A stretch of DNA of 64,000 nt, from contig NZ_BAFS01000472.1 of the NCBI RefSeq assembly GCF_000308415.1, positions 1-64,000 on the forward strand, given 5' to 3'. Every line of letters begins with the position of its first letter. The stretch's first letter is position 1. Positions 54,370 to 63,438 of this stretch are shown here, piece by piece. Below the pieces are notes generated by a model that saw only the letters and a program-made list of their open reading frames with translations, searched no databases and was not told the DNA's origin. A program made the translations under genes and the position numbers. This stretch comes from Nocardia asiatica NBRC 100129. Lineage in GTDB: Bacteria > Actinomycetota > Actinomycetes > Mycobacteriales > Mycobacteriaceae.

Positions 54370-54829
54370 GTCGATGGGTTCCTCTGGTTCAATATCCGAT
54401 CGGGTCGGCGGTCGCCCAGGATTGTTCCAGCCTTCCCCGCACCGCGCAGTCCGACACGGCCGGATATCGGACGGCTTTCCGGTGACGAGGTAGCCACCGG
54501 GTTCGCACGCAGTTCACGAGACGGGCTGGAACACTTGTCCGGCGGGTGCGGCCCCGATTGCGTGGCCGACGACTTTGTCGGCCTTCCGACGTCATTGTCG
54601 GGGCGGATATCCGGTGACAGCGTTGTCGTTCGGACGTAGGGCTCACCCGTTTATATAGGCTCCGCATCGGTAATGTAACAGATGGATATACCTTCTGGGA
54701 ACCCCTAGCGAATTGCGGGGTGATTGCGCTTGTCCCAGGTCGCCCGTGCTTGTCGCGCGCGTTGCCGGGAGCAGGCAAAGACTCAGCGAAGATCGCGCCA
54801 CGGCCTCCGGTGCCGGAGGCAGCGATCGC
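54370..54829. other. Intergenic region of 460 bases
   Basis: This lies between the small Cys protein start and the IclR gene stop. It has an AT-rich island near 54650-54690 (TTTATATAGG, ATGGATATACC) that could be a promoter or a trace of transferred DNA. Open frames here lack motifs and ribosome sites. No repeat or hairpin was identified. Confidence 0.4.
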
Positions 54830-55618
54830 TCAGCCGCCGGGCGTGGTCGACAGCCGGGCCCGACGGGTGAGGGTGAGCCCTATTCCGTCGGCAGCCGCGC
54901 GGACGGATGCCGCGTGGGCCTCGGGACGAAACCGGTGAGACGGGCCCGCCACGCTGATCGCCGCCACCACCTGGTCCGCCTCGCTGACCGGGGCGGCCAC
55001 GCAGACGAGACCGGGAGCGGACTCTTCGAATTCGAACGCCACGCCCTCGGCCGCGATGCGATCGAGCTGGTTGCGCAGCGTGCCCGGCAGGACCATCGTG
55101 CGCGGAGTGTGGCGACGGAGCGGTCCGGCCAGTATCCGGTCACGGAGCGCGGCGTCGGCATTGGCCAGCAGCACTTTGCCGATGGCTGTGCAATGCACCG
55201 GCATGCGGCCGCCGATCCGGGACGGGGCGCTCGCCTGCCTGCGTCCGCCGATCTTCGTCAGGTACACGACATCCGTTCCATCGAGAACGCCGAGATGCAC
55301 GGTCTCGTGGATCCGCGCGTTCAACTCCTCCAGGAACGGAATGGCCACCTCGAGCAAACTCCGCTCGACCGACGCGCGCATTCCCAGTTCGAACAGGTGC
55401 CCCCCGAGCCGATACCCGGCTTCGGTCCGGTCCAGCAGCCGCACCGCCACCATGTCGCCGAGGACCCGGTGCAAGGTTCCCTTCGGTATTCGGGTCCGCC
55501 GCCCCAGTTCGGCCAGGCTGAGTGCGGTGTCGTCGATCGCGAACGCCTCGAGCACCGCCATGACCTTCCCCAGCACGGTCGAACCGTCTACCGCCCGACC
55601 GGCGAACGCAGATGACAC
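54830..55618 (-). CDS. IclR family regulator divergent from hsaEGF
   Basis: A 262-residue IclR protein. The winged helix reads SLAELGRRTRIPKGTLHRVL. The effector domain has GGRMPVHCTAIGKVLLAN and the FEFEESAPGLVCVAAPVSE region, as in regulators of aromatic or sugar-acid catabolism. GTG at 55618 follows GGAGG at five bases; a TTG at 55630 overlaps that site. It lies 141 bases from hsaE, transcribed away, and likely controls it via the palindrome at 55663-55679. Confidence 0.92.
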   Translation of the reverse strand: MSSAFAGRAVDGSTVLGKVMAVLEAFAIDDTALSLAELGRRTRIPKGTLHRVLGDMVAVRLLDRTEAGYRLGGHLFELGMRASVERSLLEVAIPFLEELNARIHETVHLGVLDGTDVVYLTKIGGRRQASAPSRIGGRMPVHCTAIGKVLLANADAALRDRILAGPLRRHTPRTMVLPGTLRNQLDRIAAEGVAFEFEESAPGLVCVAAPVSEADQVVAAISVAGPSHRFRPEAHAASVRAAADGIGLTLTRRARLSTTPGG

Positions 55619-55662
55619 CTCGACCTCCAACCTTGCCGGTGGACCCCACCCTACCGAGCAGT

Positions 55663-55679
55663 GTTCGACTCAGTGGAAC
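55663..55679. promoter_or_regulatory. 17-bp IclR-type operator between IclR and hsaE
   Basis: GTTCGACTCAGTGGAAC is symmetric in seven of eight base pairs around a central C, with outer arms GTTC and GAAC and inner ACT/AGT. IclR-family regulators such as PcaU/PobR bind GTTC-type palindromes. It sits 45 bases from the IclR start and 80 bases from hsaE. Confidence 0.7.
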
Positions 55680-55758
55680 GCAATGCTGGCGGGCCCGTCC
55701 TACCTGCGGCGACAGTGAGACACTGCCTGACCCCTCCACAAGGATTCCGAGACTTCCC

Positions 55759-56580
55759 ATGCCGATTCCTTCCAGCCTCGACCGAGGCTCCGTGACCGCG
55801 GACGCCACCACGATCGCCGCCGCCCGGCTCGGCGCCGCCGCCCGCACCCGCATTCCGTGCGCCCCGGTGCGCGACCTGATCGGAGCCGACGACGTTGCCG
55901 CGGCATATGCGGTGCAGGAGCGGCTGACCGTCGAGCGCATCGCGGACGGAGCCGAAGTGGTCGGACGCAAGATCGGCTTGACTTCCCCGGCGGTGCAGCG
56001 CCAGCTGGGCGTCGACCAACCGGATTTCGGAGTGTTGTTCGACGATATGCGGTACCGGCAGGACACGCCCGTCCCGCTGAGCAGGCTGCTGCAACCGAAG
56101 GTGGAAGCCGAGATCGCGTTCGTGCTCGCCCAGGATCTGGCCGACGGCCCGCTGGACGAGCGGCAAGTGCGCGGCGCGGTCGATTACGCCGTGGCCGCGC
56201 TGGAGATCGTCGACAGCCGCATCGCGGGCTGGGACATCACCTTCGGTGACACCGTCGCCGACAACGCCTCCAGCGGTCTGTTCGTGCTGGGCGCCGAACA
56301 TCGCACGCTCGATTCCTTCGACCCGGTCTCGGCGCGGATGCGCATGTCGATCGACGGTGTCGAAGTGTCGACGGGAAGCGGCGCCGCCTGCCTCGGCGAT
56401 CCGCTGCACGCCTTGGCCTGGCTGGCACGGACCACGCGAGAGTTCGGCAGGCCGCTGCGCGCCGGTCAGATCGTTCTCTCCGGGGCGCTCGGGCCGATGG
56501 CCCCGATCGAGGGCCCCGCCACCGTCACCGCCGACATCACCGGACTCGGCTCGGTGACCGCGCCCTTCATCCAGGAGTGA
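55759..56580 (+). CDS. hsaE: 2-hydroxypenta-2,4-dienoate hydratase, HsaE-like
   Basis: A 273-residue MhpD/HsaE-family hydratase that turns 2-hydroxy-alkadienoate into 4-hydroxy-2-oxoalkanoate after meta-cleavage. Family segments are [42 protein letters not shown] (metal ligands), ALEIVDSRI and [19 protein letters not shown] at 55759 is used; the nearest purine run is far upstream. It is first in hsaE-hsaG-hsaF. In steroid breakdown it acts on 2-hydroxyhexa-2,4-dienoate released from ring A. Confidence 0.92.
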   Translation: MPIPSSLDRGSVTADATTIAAARLGAAARTRIPCAPVRDLIGADDVAAAYAVQERLTVERIADGAEVVGRKIGLTSPAVQRQLGVDQPDFGVLFDDMRYRQDTPVPLSRLLQPKVEAEIAFVLAQDLADGPLDERQVRGAVDYAVAALEIVDSRIAGWDITFGDTVADNASSGLFVLGAEHRTLDSFDPVSARMRMSIDGVEVSTGSGAACLGDPLHALAWLARTTREFGRPLRAGQIVLSGALGPMAPIEGPATVTADITGLGSVTAPFIQE

Positions 56581-56584
56581 GACC

Positions 56585-57565
56585 ATGAACGACAACCCCG
56601 CCAAGCTCGAAGTCGCGGTGATCGGGTCGGGCAATATCGGTACCGATCTGATGATCAAAGTGATCCGGCACTCGACGGTGTTGGAGATGGGCGCGATGGT
56701 CGGCATCGACCCGGCATCCGACGGCCTCGCCCGCGCCCGCCGGTTCGGTGTCCCGACCACCGCCGACGGCGTCCAAGGCCTGCTGGAGCTGCCGAACTTC
56801 GGCGAGATCGGCGTGGTCTTCGACGCGACTTCCGCCAAGGCGCACGCCGCCCACGCCGCGGTGCTCGGACCGCTCGGCAAACGCCTGATCGATCTGACAC
56901 CGGCCGCGCTGGGCCCGTTCGTCGTACCGGCGGTGAACCTCGAGGAACACCGCCACGCCCCGAACGTCAACATGGTCACCTGCGGCGGGCAAGCGACGAT
57001 CCCGATCGTCGCGGCCGTCTCCCGGGTCGCCCCGGTGCCCTACGCCGAGATCGTCGCGTCCATCGCGTCGAAATCCGCGGGCCCCGGTACCCGCGCGAAC
57101 ATCGATGAATTCACCGAGACCACCGCGCACGCGATCGAAACGGTCGGCGGCGCCCGCCGCGGCAAGGCCGTCATCATCCTCAATCCGGCGGACCCGCCGC
57201 TGATCATGCGGGACACGGTGCTGTGCCTGGTCACCGCACCGGACCCGGCCACACAGCTGGCGATCCGGGAATCGGTCGAGCGAATGGTCGCGCAGGTGGC
57301 CGCCTACGTGCCCGGCTACCGGCTCAAGCAACAGGTTCAGATCACCGCCGTGCCGCGGGACCAACCCGTGCGCACCCTGCTCCGCGCGGACGCGGTGGAC
57401 GCGCCGACCCATCAGGTGTCGGTGTTCCTCGAGGTCGAAGGCGCCGCGCACTACCTGCCGGCATACGCGGGCAACCTCGACATCATGACCTCGGCCGCGC
57501 TGCGCTACGCCGAATCCATCGCAGGCACGATCGCCGCACCGGCAGAACAGGGAGCGCTCCGATGA
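56585..57565 (+). CDS. hsaG: Acetaldehyde/propionaldehyde dehydrogenase (acylating), HsaG-like
   Basis: A 326-residue CoA-acylating aldehyde dehydrogenase. The NAD motif is [14 protein letters not shown] (residues 10-23), and the active-site Cys is in [14 protein letters not shown] near residue 130. [17 protein letters not shown] and [11 protein letters not shown] complete the family pattern. It converts acetaldehyde or propanal from HsaF, by channelling, to acetyl- or propionyl-CoA. It starts four bases after hsaE and overlaps hsaF. Confidence 0.95.
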   Translation: MNDNPAKLEVAVIGSGNIGTDLMIKVIRHSTVLEMGAMVGIDPASDGLARARRFGVPTTADGVQGLLELPNFGEIGVVFDATSAKAHAAHAAVLGPLGKRLIDLTPAALGPFVVPAVNLEEHRHAPNVNMVTCGGQATIPIVAAVSRVAPVPYAEIVASIASKSAGPGTRANIDEFTETTAHAIETVGGARRGKAVIILNPADPPLIMRDTVLCLVTAPDPATQLAIRESVERMVAQVAAYVPGYRLKQQVQITAVPRDQPVRTLLRADAVDAPTHQVSVFLEVEGAAHYLPAYAGNLDIMTSAALRYAESIAGTIAAPAEQGALR

Positions 57566-58620
57566 CCACCCGGCTGTTCATCCAAGACGTCACGCTTCGC
57601 GACGGCATGCACGCGGTGCGCCACCGCATCACTCCCCACGACGTCGGCCGGATCGTGGCGGCGCTCGACGCCGCGGGGGTCGACGGCATCGAGGTCGCCC
57701 ACGGCGACGGCCTCGCCGGAGGCAGCTTGAACTACGGCCCCGGAAGCAATACCGACTGGGAATGGATCGAAGCCGCTGCCGCGAATCTCACCCACGCCCG
57801 GCTGACCACGCTGCTGCTGCCCGGCATCGGCACCATCAAAGAACTGGAGCAGGCCTACCGGCTCGGCGTCCGGTCGGTCCGGGTGGCCACCCACTGCACC
57901 GAAGCCGACGTGTCCGCTCAGCACATCGCCACCGCACGGGAACTCGGCATGGACGTCTCCGGATTCCTGATGATGTCGCACCTGGCCGAACCGGACCGCC
58001 TGGCCGGACAAGCGAAGCTGATGGAATCGTATGGGGCGCAATGCGTCTACGTCACCGATTCCGGCGGACGGCTGACCATGGACGGTATCCGCGACCGGGT
58101 CCGCGCCTACCGCCGGGTGCTCGATCCGGCCACCGAGATCGGCATCCACGCGCACGAGAACCTGTCGCTCTCGGTGGCCAATTCCGTGGTCGCGGTGGAA
58201 GAAGGCGTCACCCGGGTCGACGCCTCGCTCGCGGGGCACGGCGCCGGAGCGGGCAACTGCCCGATCGAACCGTTCGTCGCGGTCGCCGACCTGTACGGCT
58301 GGAAGCACAACTGCGACCTGTTCGCCTTGCAGGACGCCGCCGACGATCTGGTGCGGCCGTTGCAGGACCGCCCGGTGCGCGTGGACCGCGAGACCCTCAC
58401 ACTCGGATATGCCGGGGTGTACTCGTCATTTCTGCGGCACGCCGAAACGGCGTCGCGGCGCTACGGCATCGATGTGCGCACGATCCTGCTCGAAGTGGGG
58501 CGCCGCGGCCTGGTCGGCGGTCAAGAAGACCTCATCATCGATATCGCCCTGGACCTGCTCGCCGACTCCAGCGGGACGGCTGCCGGGGATATGCCTCCGC
58601 AGGGACTGTCGATCAGCTGA
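57562..58620 (+). CDS. hsaF: 4-hydroxy-2-oxovalerate aldolase, HsaF-like
   Basis: A 352-residue class II aldolase with DREAM-type TIM barrel and C-terminal communication domain. The metal/catalytic start is [15 protein letters not shown], then [24 protein letters not shown] and the HxH metal motif [15 protein letters not shown]. The segment [19 protein letters not shown] is diagnostic. The start ATG overlaps the hsaG stop as ATGA, in line with the stable aldolase-dehydrogenase complex these enzymes form. Confidence 0.95.
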   Translation: MTTRLFIQDVTLRDGMHAVRHRITPHDVGRIVAALDAAGVDGIEVAHGDGLAGGSLNYGPGSNTDWEWIEAAAANLTHARLTTLLLPGIGTIKELEQAYRLGVRSVRVATHCTEADVSAQHIATARELGMDVSGFLMMSHLAEPDRLAGQAKLMESYGAQCVYVTDSGGRLTMDGIRDRVRAYRRVLDPATEIGIHAHENLSLSVANSVVAVEEGVTRVDASLAGHGAGAGNCPIEPFVAVADLYGWKHNCDLFALQDAADDLVRPLQDRPVRVDRETLTLGYAGVYSSFLRHAETASRRYGIDVRTILLEVGRRGLVGGQEDLIIDIALDLLADSSGTAAGDMPPQGLSIS

Positions 58621-58760
58621 GCCAAGAATCGCTGGGCCACCCGAATGCTCCGAGTCGGTCCGCCGCATCGGCGAGCCGTTCTCGAACAGGGAGCGGCCGA
58701 GCGGATCCGTCATCCGCCCGGCCGTGTCGAACACCTCGATTCGGTTCTCCGGAATATCGA

Positions 58761-59312
58761 TCAGAACGGCGTGAAGAAGAAGCCGAACCACGCGCCTACC
58801 GCAGCGCCGACCGCACAACCGATGACGGCGCCGACGATGAAGAACCAGATGCCGATGGCGATACCGATCGCGCAACCGATCGCCGCACCGATCAAGGCGC
58901 CACCGAACAGGGCGTCGTGCATCAGACCCTGCAGCTCAGGTGCGACCGCGGCGGGTGACGGCACGCCGGCCGCCGGAGTCAGCGTCAGTGTCCTGCCCGA
59001 CTGATCGAGCGAGGGTGTGACGCTGAAATTCTGTCCGGTCTCCATTCGCAGCGTCGTCGGGATCGCACCGACGATCGCGCCGTCGTCAGCGAGCACGTTG
59101 ACGCCGGCCGGTGTCACCTCGAACCGGCCGGAATCCAGATCGACCGTCGCGGTGCGGTGATCCGAAGCCAGGGTCGTCGTGTAGGAGATAGGCCCATCCA
59201 CCCCGTTGAGCGTGAGGTCTGCCAGGGTGCCCTCACCGTGTGCTGTGGCCGTTGCTATGCCTGTCGTCGCTATGGCGAACAGGGCGGTTGCCACCAATTT
59301 CTTGATAAACAT
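58761..59312 (-). CDS. Exported protein with C-terminal glycine-zipper membrane hairpin
   Basis: A 183-residue protein with a signal peptide (MFIKKLVATALFAIATTGIA, cleavage near TATAHG). A beta-rich middle of about 100 residues (GPISYTTTLASDHRTATVD) follows. The C-terminus is a Gly/Ala-rich pair of hydrophobic segments (ALIGAAIGCAIGIAIG and FIVGAVIGCAVGAAVGAW) ending FGFFFTPF. This plan is common in Nocardia envelope proteins of unknown function. ATG at 59312 is used; ATG at 59327 would add five residues. Confidence 0.8.
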   Translation of the reverse strand: MFIKKLVATALFAIATTGIATATAHGEGTLADLTLNGVDGPISYTTTLASDHRTATVDLDSGRFEVTPAGVNVLADDGAIVGAIPTTLRMETGQNFSVTPSLDQSGRTLTLTPAAGVPSPAAVAPELQGLMHDALFGGALIGAAIGCAIGIAIGIWFFIVGAVIGCAVGAAVGAWFGFFFTPF

Positions 59313-59549
59313 TGGAAGTCCAATCATCGGACGATGTTGTTGGAATTCCCCCGGGCGGGCGACGTTGACCGTCAAACCTGATCCTGCCCCCCACCAGGTG
59401 CAATGTCGATAGGTATCCCGTATGGGTAATTTTCGTAATTTGGGTCGGAATTTAGCTCCTGCCCACATTCCGGTTCTCGGTCCGGCAGGAATTGCAGGAG
59501 AGTGCGAGCCCGGCCGCGCCCGGTGCACCGTCGTGGACAGGTTCTCCGG

Positions 59550-60185
59550 CCGTGGGCACGGCGACGCCGAGTTCGTTCTCGACGCGCCCGTCGCCGACCG
59601 GCTGCTGTTGCCCGCTCTGGATCCGGACGGCGACACCGTGATCGTGGCGCCGGGGCCTGATGCGGGGACAGACGTCACCCCGCAGCCGCTGGTCGACGCG
59701 ACGCGTGATCTAGGACGGGTGCGCGCCGAGGGCGTCGAGGCGGCAGAGGCGGCGGTGTGGCGATTCCGTGGCGACGGTGCCGCCGCCGTGCGACGGCTCT
59801 ACGATCGGGCCGCGCTGGCGACGGACTGCGACAGTCTCGGGCTGAGCGCGGCGATGCTGACGGCCACCGTCGGCTACCCCGGGGTGCGCGAGCAGTTCGG
59901 CCGCCCGATCGGGTCCTTCCAGGCCTTCGAACGCGCGTGCGCGGACATGCTGGTGCAGATCTCGGTGGCCCGGCGACTGGTGGCGGACGCCGTGCGGGCC
60001 GAGGTCGCGTCCGCACCGGACGCCGGGGACGCGGCCGCGATGGCCAAAGCGTTCGCCACCGAGATGGCGGTGCGGGTGGCGGGGAAGGCCATGTAGCTGC
60101 ACGGCATCGGGTTACACCTGGGAGAGCGGGATCCACGCGTACCTCGAGCGCGCCACACTCGATCGGTCCCTCTTCGGCGCTCCTG
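59550..60185 (+). pseudogene. Acyl-CoA dehydrogenase, truncated and disrupted
   Basis: The frame encodes the middle and C-terminal part of an FadE: DAEFVLDAPVADRLLLPALD, TPQPLVDATRDLG and YPGVREQFGRPIGSFQ. At KAM the Gln expected in KAMQLHG is a TAG stop at 60094-60096. The homology resumes as LHGIG and then shifts frame to YTWESGIHAYLERATLDRSL. The N-terminal substrate-binding half is missing: upstream sequence back to 59422 lacks similarity. It is therefore a 5'-deleted, nonsense- and frameshift-bearing remnant, probably of a CoA-ester catabolic gene. Confidence 0.85.
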
Positions 60186-60284
60186 CCCGGCACCGGCAAC
60201 GACGGGCCCGGCGATACGCCTCGGCGCGGCCAGCGCAGGGGGGCATCGCCGGGCAGCCACTCGTAGGCGCGCCGGAGAACCGGA

Positions 60285-60764
60285 TCAGTCCCCCGGCGCC
60301 TCGGTGAAGCGCTGGAGGTACAGCGGCTCGCCCAATGTCTCCAACAGATCGAGTTCGGTCTCCAGATAGTCGACGTGCTGCTCTTCGTCTTCGAGGATGT
60401 GCTCGAAGATGCGAGCCGAAGTCACGTCCCCGCGCGAACGCATCAACTCGATGCCCCGGCGGAGCCGTTCGACCGCTTCCAACTCGATTTGCAGATCGGC
60501 CCGCAGTTGCTCGGGCACGCTCTGCCCGATGCGCAGCGGGTTGAGCTTCTGGTAGTTGGGCAGCCCCTCGAGGAACAGGATCCGGTCGGTGAGGAGCTCG
60601 GCATGTTTCATCTCATCGATGGACTCGTGCCGAGTGTGCCGCGCCAGCTTGGTAAAGCCCCAGTTCTCCTGCATCTTGGCGTGCAGGAAGTACTGGTTGA
60701 TCGCCGTGAGTTCGGCCGTCAGTTGCTCGTTGAGCAACGCCACGATGTCCTTGTCGCCGTCCAT
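60285..60764 (-). CDS. bfr: Bacterioferritin
   Basis: A 159-residue haem-containing ferritin subunit that stores iron in 24-mer cages. The ferroxidase ligands are in LTAELTAINQYFLH (Glu18), ESIDEMKHAE (Glu51, His54), IELEAVERL (Glu94) and EDEEQHVDYLE (Glu127, His130). Met52 in EMKHAE is the haem axial ligand that separates Bfr from plain ferritin. It follows bfd by 58 bases on the same strand and is likely under the tandem iron boxes upstream of bfd. Confidence 0.96.
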   Translation of the reverse strand: MDGDKDIVALLNEQLTAELTAINQYFLHAKMQENWGFTKLARHTRHESIDEMKHAELLTDRILFLEGLPNYQKLNPLRIGQSVPEQLRADLQIELEAVERLRRGIELMRSRGDVTSARIFEHILEDEEQHVDYLETELDLLETLGEPLYLQRFTEAPGD

Positions 60765-60822
60765 AGCAGCGATCGTGGCACAGAATGTGCGCAGCGCGGG
60801 AGAGACCGCCTGGCGTGTCGGA

Positions 60823-61014
60823 TCAGGCGGCCGAGGGCTGTGCCCCGGTCGTCGCGCGGGCGCGGCCGATCACCTCGGCCAATCGCGCCGTACAACTGCC
60901 GCAGCCGGGCTTCCAGCCGCAGGCGTTCTTCACTTGGCGGACACTGTCGGCCCCGGCCGCGACGCAGGTGTGCACGTCCCCTTCGGACAGCGCGTTACAG
61001 ATGCACACGTACAT
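60823..61014 (-). CDS. bfd: Bacterioferritin-associated ferredoxin
   Basis: A 63-residue 2Fe-2S protein. The cluster ligands are the CIC near the start (MYVCICNAL, Cys4 and Cys6) and GWKPGCGSC near residues 38-41, the BFD-domain spacing. It reduces bacterioferritin to release stored iron. Two IdeR-like boxes sit 25-62 bases before its start, so iron level is likely to set expression. The length fits the family. Confidence 0.93.
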   Translation of the reverse strand: MYVCICNALSEGDVHTCVAAGADSVRQVKNACGWKPGCGSCTARLAEVIGRARATTGAQPSAA

Positions 61015-61038
61015 GAAGCCTCACAGTCACCGTTTCAC

Positions 61039-61076
61039 TGAGGTTAGCCTCGACTAACGAGGTAAGCCTCCCCTAA
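61039..61076 (-). promoter_or_regulatory. Two tandem IdeR-like iron boxes upstream of bfd-bfr
   Basis: Two adjacent 19-bp boxes are seen. Read on the minus strand, box 1 (61039-61057) is TTAGTCGAGGCTAACCTCA and box 2 (61058-61076) is TTAGGGGAGGCTTACCTCG. They match the IdeR consensus TTAGGTTAGGCTAACCTAA at about 15 and 14 of 19 positions. In mycobacteria, paired boxes in front of bfrA mediate positive control by iron-loaded IdeR. The same logic may apply here, but sign of control is inferred. Confidence 0.8.
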
Positions 61077-61162
61077 TGTATAGCAGGTCGATCCCTCCGT
61101 GGGAACCCCGGCGCGCCGCCCGGTGCGACAGCTGTTGTCGCGGCCCGCGAACGGCCGTGGAG

Positions 61163-61650
61163 CTAGGCCCCTGCCAGCCGTTTCGCGGCAAGCTGCCGCA
61201 GTTCACGGGACATGATCTTGGCGCTGCCGGTGAGCGTGATGTCCCGCTCGGCGAACAACAGCACGTGCCGGGGAACCTTGTAAGCTGGCCAGCCGCTCGC
61301 GCAGGAACGCGCGGATCCTGCGGCGTCCACCGTCGCGCCCGTGTGGGGCACCACGCACGCCACCACGACCGTGTTCCCGGCAGCGGCCGGCCGCTGCTGC
61401 CCGCGATCTCGTCCTCGGGTGTGCCGGAGGGGAAGCATGTGGTGATTGTGAAGATCTCGGTGTTGGCGTAGGCGTGGCCCGGCTCGGTCCAGGTGGTCGA
61501 CACGCGAGGGTGGCGCGCCGCGGGCGTCTTCACGTCCACGAAGCGCAGGCCGCTCAGGTCCGTGGTGGCCCAGGTGGGCGCGCCTTCCAGCTGAGCCCAC
61601 TGATGCGATGAATACCGGCGAGGGTGCGTGCGGCAACCGGCCGCCGCGGG
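61163..61650 (-). pseudogene. Acyl-CoA synthetase (AMP-binding) remnant
   Basis: On the minus strand the homology starts near 61650 as WAQLEGAPTWATTDLSGLRF and runs to TITTCFPSGTPEDEIAG and RPLPG. It then shifts frame and joins ACVVPHTGATVDAAG directly, skipping about 100 residues of the normal domain. A +1/-1 pair of compensating shifts follows around RIRAFLRERLAS, then YKVPRHVLLFAERDITLTG and SAKIMSRELRQLAAKRLAGA to the stop. The N-terminal ATP-binding part is absent. At least three indels and an internal deletion make it non-functional. Confidence 0.83.
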
Positions 61651-61767
61651 CATCCAGATCGTCCTCGCCGGGCAGCGGACGTAACCCGTTGCCACTACAG
61701 CGGATTCGCCCGCTCGTCGGTGTGCGGGCTGCCGGAGAGGGTGGCGCGGCGGATCGGCATGGACCGC

Positions 61768-62220
61768 TCAGGCGAGATACCGGACCAGGTGCTCGGCGAC
61801 GCAGGCCGGCTTGTCCGCGCCCTCGGCGATGATCGTCACGGTGCGTTCGGCTTGGACCCCGCCGGGCACATCGGTGACGGCGGTGAGCGTGACGGTGCCG
61901 CGCACCCGGCTGCCGACCCGGACCGGGCTGATGAAGCGGACCTTGTTCAGCCCGTAGTTGATCGCCATCCGGGCCGACGTCACCGACATCACCTGCTGGC
62001 TGATGGGGGCGAGCAGGGCGAGGGTGAGGAATCCGTGCGCGATGGTGGCGCCGTACGGGCCGCCTGCGGCGCGCTCGGCGTCGACGTGGATCCACTGCCG
62101 ATCGCCGGTCGCCTCCGCGAACAGGTCGATGCGCCGCTGGTCGATCTCGATCCACTCGCCGGGGCCCAGCACGGTGCCCACGGCGGCGCGCAGCGCGTCG
62201 AAATCTTGGAAGTCGGTCAT
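61768..62220 (-). CDS. MaoC family (R)-specific enoyl-CoA hydratase
   Basis: A 150-residue single hot-dog domain hydratase. The catalytic pattern is the FAEATGDRQWIHVDAERA segment (Asp and His) and the HGFLTLALLAPI helix, then INYGLNKVRFISPVRVGS. It hydrates trans-2-enoyl-CoA in fatty-acid or side-chain degradation. ATG at 62220 (MTDFQDF) is used; ATG at 62226 is two codons upstream. It is the only intact gene among four broken ones here, transcribed with the fadD remnant upstream (50 bases away). Confidence 0.9.
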   Translation of the reverse strand: MTDFQDFDALRAAVGTVLGPGEWIEIDQRRIDLFAEATGDRQWIHVDAERAAGGPYGATIAHGFLTLALLAPISQQVMSVTSARMAINYGLNKVRFISPVRVGSRVRGTVTLTAVTDVPGGVQAERTVTIIAEGADKPACVAEHLVRYLA

Positions 62221-62269
62221 GCGCATCCTTTCTGCGGTCGCGCCTGCACGATATCCGGCGCCCGACGCT

Positions 62270-63438
62270 CTACCGCAGGTGGACCTTCATCACCTTGCCG
62301 GTCGCGTTGAGCGGCAGCGTGCGCAGAAACGCACCGAGCGGGGGACTTTGTAGCCCGCCATCCGCTCGCGGCTCCATGCGATCAGCTCCGCTTCGGTGAC
62401 CGGGTCCTTGGTCACCACGAAGGCCCGGCCGACCTGCCCGAGCCGTTCGTCCGGCACACCGATGACGGCGGCCCGCGCGACCGCGGGGTGTTCCAGCAGA
62501 AACCCCTCTATCTCGGCGGGATAGGCGTTGAACCCGCCGACGATGAACATGTCCTGCTTGCGTCCGACGATGCGCAACCTGCCCTCGGGATCGAGGATGC
62601 CCAGGTCGCCGGTGTGCAGCCAGCCCTCCGGGTCGATCGCCTCGGCCGTCGCCCGCGGGTCGTCCAGGTAGCCCTGCATCACGCTGTAACCGCGGACCAG
62701 CACTTCACCGTCCTCCGCGATGCGGACCTCGACACCGTCGCAGGATTTCCCCACGGTCGCCGCGATCTGCTCGAAGGTGTCCCCGGGCCGGGACGCGGTG
62801 GCGGTGCCCGCCTCGGTCAATCCGTATCCGGTCATGATCGAGCGGAACGGAAGTTCTTCACGCATCCGGCGGATGAGTTCCACCGGGATGTCGGCCGCCC
62901 CGGTGACCGCGGCTCGCAGCGAGGACAGATCGTGCGTACCGGCGGCCTCCACCAGCGAGTGGTAGAGCGTCGGCGGGCCGGGTAGCATCGTCATCCGTTC
63001 CCGCGCCACCAGTTCCAGCACGCGATCGACGTCGAAGACGGGGACCGGAGGGATCGTGGCGCCACGGATGAGCGAGGCCACGAGACCGGCTTTGTAGCCG
63101 AAGGTATGGAAGGACGGGTTGACGATCAGATAACGGTCGCCTTCCCGCAGATCCGCCAGATCGCACCACTCCGCGTAGAGCCGCAGCGTCTGCGCGTGAT
63201 TCATCATCACGCCCTTGGAACGCCCGGTGGTGCCGGAGGTGTAGATGACGTCGGCGATGTCGGTACTCGCGACGCTCCGCTCGAACGGCGCGCCACTGTC
63301 CAGGAAATCGGATTTCAGATCGATCACGGGCACATCGGTGGCGCCGGTGTAGTCGACGCCGAGGAAACCCTGCTGGACGAGCACGGCCTTGGCGCCGCTG
63401 CGGCGGATGACGTCGCCCGCCTCGTCGGCCTTGAAGCG
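62270..63438 (-). pseudogene. FadD-like acyl-CoA synthetase, 5'-deleted and 3'-frameshifted
   Basis: About 380 residues of an AMP-forming ligase remain. They begin at RFKADEAGDVIRRSGAKAV and include the P-loop YTSGTTGRSKGV, YGLTEAGTA, GWLHTGDLG and GRKQDMFIVGGFN. The usual first 110 or so residues are missing, with homology ending abruptly at 63438. Near 62335 a one-base indel moves the end out of frame. In the next frame it would read FLRTLPLNATGKVMKVHLR to TAG at 62270, with the catalytic Lys in GKV. It resembles FadD3 (ligase for the steroid-derived propionate HIP), but this assignment is moderate. Confidence 0.82.

Noticed and set aside
54389-54778. A 129-codon minus-strand frame upstream of the IclR gene
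   Set aside because: It is basic and low in complexity, lacks a ribosome site, and has no recognisable domain.
59422-59549. A genuine N-terminal extension of the acyl-CoA dehydrogenase remnant starting near 59422
   Set aside because: The translated segment (MGNFRNLGRNLAPAHIPVLG) does not resemble the FadE N-terminal helical domain and has an AT-rich intergenic character.
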